Positions 4,295 to 7,176 of a stretch of 7,176 bases of DNA are shown piece after piece; within the stretch, counting starts at the first letter, position 1; each line of letters begins with the position of its first letter. The notes under the pieces were generated by a model. That model made no database searches and had not been told where the DNA came from. It saw only the letters and a program-made list of their open reading frames with translations. The stretch lies in assembly GCA_019751475.1 (NCBI GenBank), contig JAIENH010000242.1, positions 1-7,176 on the forward strand, read 5' to 3'. The stretch comes from Cyclobacteriaceae bacterium (GTDB lineage: Bacteria > Bacteroidota > Bacteroidia > Cytophagales > Cyclobacteriaceae). The translations under genes were made by a program, and so were the position numbers.

Positions 4295-7176
4295 ATGAGT
4301 ACGAAGTATAGCGAAGAAAAAGAACTGAATTTTTCTAAAGTAGCCGCAGACGTATTGGCTTTCTGGAAGCGTGACCAGATTTTTGAAAAATCGGTGACCA
4401 ATCGAGAAAGCAAGCCGACCTTTACATTTTACGAGGGCCCGCCATCGGCCAACGGCACCCCGGGTATTCACCACGTGATGGCGCGCACAGTAAAAGATAT
4501 TTTTTGTCGCTTCAAAACATTGCAAGGCTATCAAGTAAAGCGCAAGGGTGGCTGGGACACGCATGGCTTGCCGGTGGAATTGCAGGTAGAGAAACAACTG
4601 GGCATCACCAAAGATGACATTGGCAAGAAGATCTCCATTGAGGTCTACAACCAGAAGTGCCGCGAAACGGTGATGATGTACAAAGACCAGTGGGATGACC
4701 TCACGCTGAAGATGGGCTATTGGGTGGATTTGCAAAATCCGTACATTACCTACAACAACGAATACATTGAGAGCATCTGGTGGATACTGAAGAAATTTTA
4801 CGAGAAAGGTCTTTTGTACAAGGGCTACACCATTCAGCCGTACTCACCTTCTGATGGAACAGGCCTTAGCTCACATGAATTGAATCAGCCTGGCTGCTAC
4901 AAAGATGTGAAAGACACGAGCGTGGTAGCGCAGTTTAAGTTGATTCAAGATTCAAAATTCAAAACTCTTTTTTCTACAGATAAGGATGTTCACGTGTTGG
5001 CTTGGACGACTACTCCGTGGACACTTCCATCTAACACTGCGTTGACAGTAGGCGAAAAAATCAGGTATGTAGTTGTCAATACATTTAATCAATATACTTA
5101 CAAACCTATTAGTGTCATCCTAGCTAAAGAACTTGTAAAAAAATATTTCACGATAAGTGAATATGACCCGAAAGACTTAAGACCTGAGCCATCTCCACTA
5201 AATGCTTTCATAGAAAGTTGGTTAATTGATGGAGATTCAAGCAAACTAACTGCTGAAATAGTACTTGGATTTATTCAACACCGTTCTCCGATTGACAAGA
5301 AATCCATTCCATATAAAGTTGTAAAAGAATTTTCGGGTAAAGACTTGTTAGGCTTGCGCTACGAACAACTTATGCCGTACGTGCAGCCGCTACAACAAGC
5401 AGACAAAGCATTTCAAATTGTGGCGGGTGATTTTGTTACTACGGAAGATGGTACAGGCGTGGTGCATACGTCTCCCACCTTTGGTGCCGATGACTTTAGA
5501 GTCGCTCAACAAAACGGCATTCCTCCGCTCATGGTACGTGATGAAGCAGGCAATGAAATGCCTACGGTAGATAAGAAAGGAAAATTCGTGACCGAGATTG
5601 GCAAGAAACTGCAGGAAGGAGTGGCAAAATATAAAATCAAAACGCACAAGCCGCTTGGTGTCGATGATTTTTATGTAAAGAACTATACGGATGAAGATGA
5701 AACCAATCCTGACTACAAAACCACGGATGTCATCATCTCCATCATTTTAAAAGAAGAGAACAAAGCGTTTAAAGTCGAGAAGTACGAGCATACCTATCCG
5801 CACAGTTGGCGCACCGATAAGCCCGTGTTGTATTACCCACTCGATGCCTGGTTCATCAAAACCACAGCACTCAAAGACAAGATGGTGGCGGTAAACAAAA
5901 CCATCAATTGGAAGCCGGAGTCAACGGGCACGGGTCGCTTTGGCAATTGGTTGGAAAACCTGGTGGATTGGAATTTGTCTCGCTCTCGCTACTGGGGCAC
6001 ACCACTACCGATTTGGAGAACCAAAGACGGCAAAGAAGAAATTTGTATCGGATCGATTGAGGAGTTGAAACAAGAAATTGAAAAGGCTGCGAAGGTCAGC
6101 GGTCGACAGTCAACGGTCGACAGCGGTCTGTCGACAATGGACTTGCATCGTCCCTATGTTGATGAAATTGTATTAGTCAGCAAGTCAGGCCAACCTATGT
6201 ACCGGGAGACTGATTTGATTGACGTGTGGTTTGACTCGGGCGCCATGCCGTATGCGCAGTGGCATTATCCGTTCGAGAATCAGGATATTTTCAACAGTGC
6301 CTACCCGGCCGATTACATTGCCGAAGGTGTGGATCAGACCCGGGGTTGGTTTTTCACGCTTCATGCGATCGCGGTGTTGCTCAGCGAAAGCAGTGACGAA
6401 ATAAAGAAAGTAAATGCGCTGGTTGGCAACAACGGCAAAGCCTTTAAGAACGTAATCTCCAACGGCCTGGTGCTTGATAAAGACGGCAACAAGATGAGCA
6501 AGCGCAAAGGCAACGTAGTGGACCCGTTTGCTACGCTGGAAAAATTTGGCCCCGATGTAGTGCGCTGGTATATGATTGAGAATGCGCCTCCATGGGATAA
6601 CTTGAAATTTGATATCAACGGATTAGTGGAGACGCAGCGTAAGTTTTTTGGTACGCTGATGAACACCTACTCATTCTTTGCGCTGTACGCGAATATTGAC
6701 GGCTTCGTGAAAGATGAAATGAATAATGTGCCGTACAATAATCTGGCCACATTGGATCGTTGGATTATTTCGAAGCTACAAGGACTGATTGAAGAAGTCA
6801 CCATATCCTACGATCAATACGAGCCAACTCAGGCGGCCCGCGCCATTCAGGAATTTGTAAACGACCATTTATCAAACTGGTATGTGCGTCTAAATCGTAA
6901 GCGTTTTTGGCAGCCGTCCTTCGCTAAAGCTACGGACGGCAAGGCAACTCATCAGTCCCATGATGGTGAGCCAATTAATTTATCAAATGATAAAAAAGCT
7001 GCCTATGAGACCTTGTATGAATGCTTGATGGTGGTGGGTCAGCTCATGTCGCCCATTGCTCCGTTTTATGCCGAGTTTTTGTACAAGAATCTGACAGACA
7101 ACATTCGCGACAAAGCCAACAAGAATAAAACACCTTTGCGTTTTGAGTCGATCCATCACACTGACTTGGTGAAGGT
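4295..7176 (+). CDS. ileS: Isoleucyl-tRNA synthetase (IleRS2-like, GIHH signature), 3' end beyond window
   Basis: This class I synthetase attaches isoleucine to tRNA-Ile in the cytoplasm and hydrolyses mischarged valine. I translated 960 codons from the ATG at 4295 to the edge and found no stop or frameshift; roughly 150-200 C-terminal residues are probably missing. Visible landmarks are FYEGPPSANGTPGIHH (45-60, the HIGH region), the editing-domain motifs WTTTPWTLPSN (237-247) and GTGVVHTSPTFGADD (386-400), SRSRYWGTPLP (562-572), DVWFDSG (643-649), EGVDQTRGWFF (677-687), KMSKR (733-737) and the anticodon-binding start NWYVRLNRKRFW (861-872). HIGH is replaced by GIHH, the GXHH arrangement of IleRS2 enzymes linked to mupirocin hyper-resistance. 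Three loops contain repeat-like DNA (near residues 216-223, 603-616 and 873-898), and an AT-rich segment covers about residues 256-349. No Shine-Dalgarno sequence is present. A weak TAGTTTTA box at 4272-4279 is the only promoter-like element directly upstream. Confidence 0.97.
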   Translation, partial: MSTKYSEEKELNFSKVAADVLAFWKRDQIFEKSVTNRESKPTFTFYEGPPSANGTPGIHHVMARTVKDIFCRFKTLQGYQVKRKGGWDTHGLPVELQVEKQLGITKDDIGKKISIEVYNQKCRETVMMYKDQWDDLTLKMGYWVDLQNPYITYNNEYIESIWWILKKFYEKGLLYKGYTIQPYSPSDGTGLSSHELNQPGCYKDVKDTSVVAQFKLIQDSKFKTLFSTDKDVHVLAWTTTPWTLPSNTALTVGEKIRYVVVNTFNQYTYKPISVILAKELVKKYFTISEYDPKDLRPEPSPLNAFIESWLIDGDSSKLTAEIVLGFIQHRSPIDKKSIPYKVVKEFSGKDLLGLRYEQLMPYVQPLQQADKAFQIVAGDFVTTEDGTGVVHTSPTFGADDFRVAQQNGIPPLMVRDEAGNEMPTVDKKGKFVTEIGKKLQEGVAKYKIKTHKPLGVDDFYVKNYTDEDETNPDYKTTDVIISIILKEENKAFKVEKYEHTYPHSWRTDKPVLYYPLDAWFIKTTALKDKMVAVNKTINWKPESTGTGRFGNWLENLVDWNLSRSRYWGTPLPIWRTKDGKEEICIGSIEELKQEIEKAAKVSGRQSTVDSGLSTMDLHRPYVDEIVLVSKSGQPMYRETDLIDVWFDSGAMPYAQWHYPFENQDIFNSAYPADYIAEGVDQTRGWFFTLHAIAVLLSESSDEIKKVNALVGNNGKAFKNVISNGLVLDKDGNKMSKRKGNVVDPFATLEKFGPDVVRWYMIENAPPWDNLKFDINGLVETQRKFFGTLMNTYSFFALYANIDGFVKDEMNNVPYNNLATLDRWIISKLQGLIEEVTISYDQYEPTQAARAIQEFVNDHLSNWYVRLNRKRFWQPSFAKATDGKATHQSHDGEPINLSNDKKAAYETLYECLMVVGQLMSPIAPFYAEFLYKNLTDNIRDKANKNKTPLRFESIHHTDLVK
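4942..4962 (+). repeat. Tandem 7-mer GATTCAA x3 inside ileS
   Basis: Three consecutive 7-base units read GATTCAA, GATTCAA and AATTCAA, then decay into AACTC. The total of 21 bases equals seven codons, so the frame is kept. The encoded stretch IQDSKFK lies just before the first editing-domain motif (residue 237), where I recall related Bacteroidota enzymes having only a short variable loop. Short ATTCAAA-type tandems are common between genes in this phylum (recalled), so this may be a small repeat invasion, but the unit is short and AT-rich enough for slippage or chance. Confidence 0.5.
6101..6142 (+). repeat. Tandem 14-mer with perfect 8-bp hairpin inside ileS
   Basis: The 42 bases divide into three 14-base units: GGTCGACAGTCAAC, GGTCGACAGCGGTC and TGTCGACAATGGAC. 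The palindrome GTCGAC therefore recurs at 6102, 6116 and 6130, exactly 14 bases apart. GTCGACAG (6116-6123) and CTGTCGAC (6128-6135) form a perfect 8-bp stem with loop CGGT. Three units add exactly 14 codons (GRQSTVDSGLSTMD, residues 603-616). The segment falls between the EELKQEIEKAAK helix and the conserved DLHRPYVDE, a loop of variable length in related enzymes. A weaker fourth unit may precede it at 6087-6100. Confidence 0.75.
6913..6940 (+). repeat. Imperfect palindrome (28 bp) inside ileS encoding PSFAKATDGK
   Basis: GCCGTCC (6913-6919) pairs with GGACGGC (6934-6940), and inside a symmetric 3x3 mismatch GCT (6923-6925) pairs with AGC (6928-6930). The frame reads PSFAKATDGKAT. I recall near-identical PSFAKATEGK-like peptides in many unrelated Bacteroidota open reading frames, where they come from a dispersed palindromic repeat rather than from protein homology; this is recall, not a search. 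It sits directly after the conserved NWYVRLNRKRFW of the anticodon-binding domain. Confidence 0.65.
6950..6994 (+). repeat. Two small hairpins following the palindrome in ileS
   Basis: CATCA (6950-6954) pairs with TGATG (6961-6965) across a 6-base loop, and TTTATC (6979-6984) pairs with GATAAA (6989-6994) across the loop AAAT. Both lie within the 26-codon extra segment (residues 873-898) that begins with the larger palindrome. Each is short enough to occur by chance, so they are listed mainly because they follow one another in the same insertion. Confidence 0.3.

Noticed and set aside
4286..4735. Long open minus-strand frame (149 codons) opposite the start of ileS
   Set aside because: It lies wholly antisense to strongly conserved ileS codons, has low-complexity composition typical of a reverse frame, and shows no recognisable domain.
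6101..6142. Possible miniature CRISPR array or regulatory operator array (three GTCGAC at 14-base spacing)
   Set aside because: The period is far too short for spacers, and the units lie inside an open, conserved reading frame, so an in-frame tandem repeat is the simpler reading.
6913..6940. Rho-independent terminator
   Set aside because: The stem is GC-rich but no T-run follows on the plus strand, and it is internal to ileS, which continues with conserved sequence on both sides.
4295..7176. Frameshift or pseudogene status for ileS because of its inserted repeats
   Set aside because: The frame is open for all 960 codons, and every catalytic, editing and anticodon-binding landmark appears in order.

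Overview
The window reads as ordinary chromosomal DNA from a member of the Bacteroidota, possibly of the Cytophagales-like branch (inference). The evidence is the style of the encoded proteins, the lack of Shine-Dalgarno sequences before any start codon, and TAnnTTTG boxes (the Bacteroidota -7 promoter consensus) in three places between genes. The isoleucyl-tRNA synthetase is of the type I recall from this phylum, with the active-site signature GIHH instead of HIGH.

Layout. Positions 1-272 (minus strand) hold the N-terminal part of a biotin carboxyl carrier-type protein, cut by the left edge before its biotinyl domain. A 141-base divergent gap with opposed promoter-like boxes follows. Three plus-strand genes come next: a complete HD-family dGTP triphosphohydrolase (414-1733), a complete 12-helix RND/MMPL-type exporter (1823-4240), and a large part of ileS (4295 to the right edge, 960 codons, open throughout). 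The gaps between the plus-strand genes are 89 and 54 bases and contain no convincing terminator, so the three could be partly co-transcribed. They do not form an obvious pathway: nucleotide-pool control, membrane export of an unknown substrate, and translation.

I see no defence system, mobile element with a transposase, CRISPR array, RNA gene or clearly new multi-gene system. The most interesting layer lies inside ileS. At three separate places, each apparently a variable loop, the reading frame contains repeat-like DNA: a tandem 7-mer (4942-4962), a tandem 14-mer with a perfect hairpin (6101-6142), and a palindromic element followed by two smaller hairpins (6913-6994). The two tandem repeats each have three units, so both preserve the frame. 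An AT-rich stretch in the editing domain (about 5060-5340) may be a further insertion. This resembles the in-frame palindromic elements of Rickettsia and suggests that small repeats have colonised the permissive loops of an essential gene. The GIHH signature separately predicts a synthetase of the mupirocin-hyper-resistant IleRS2 kind.
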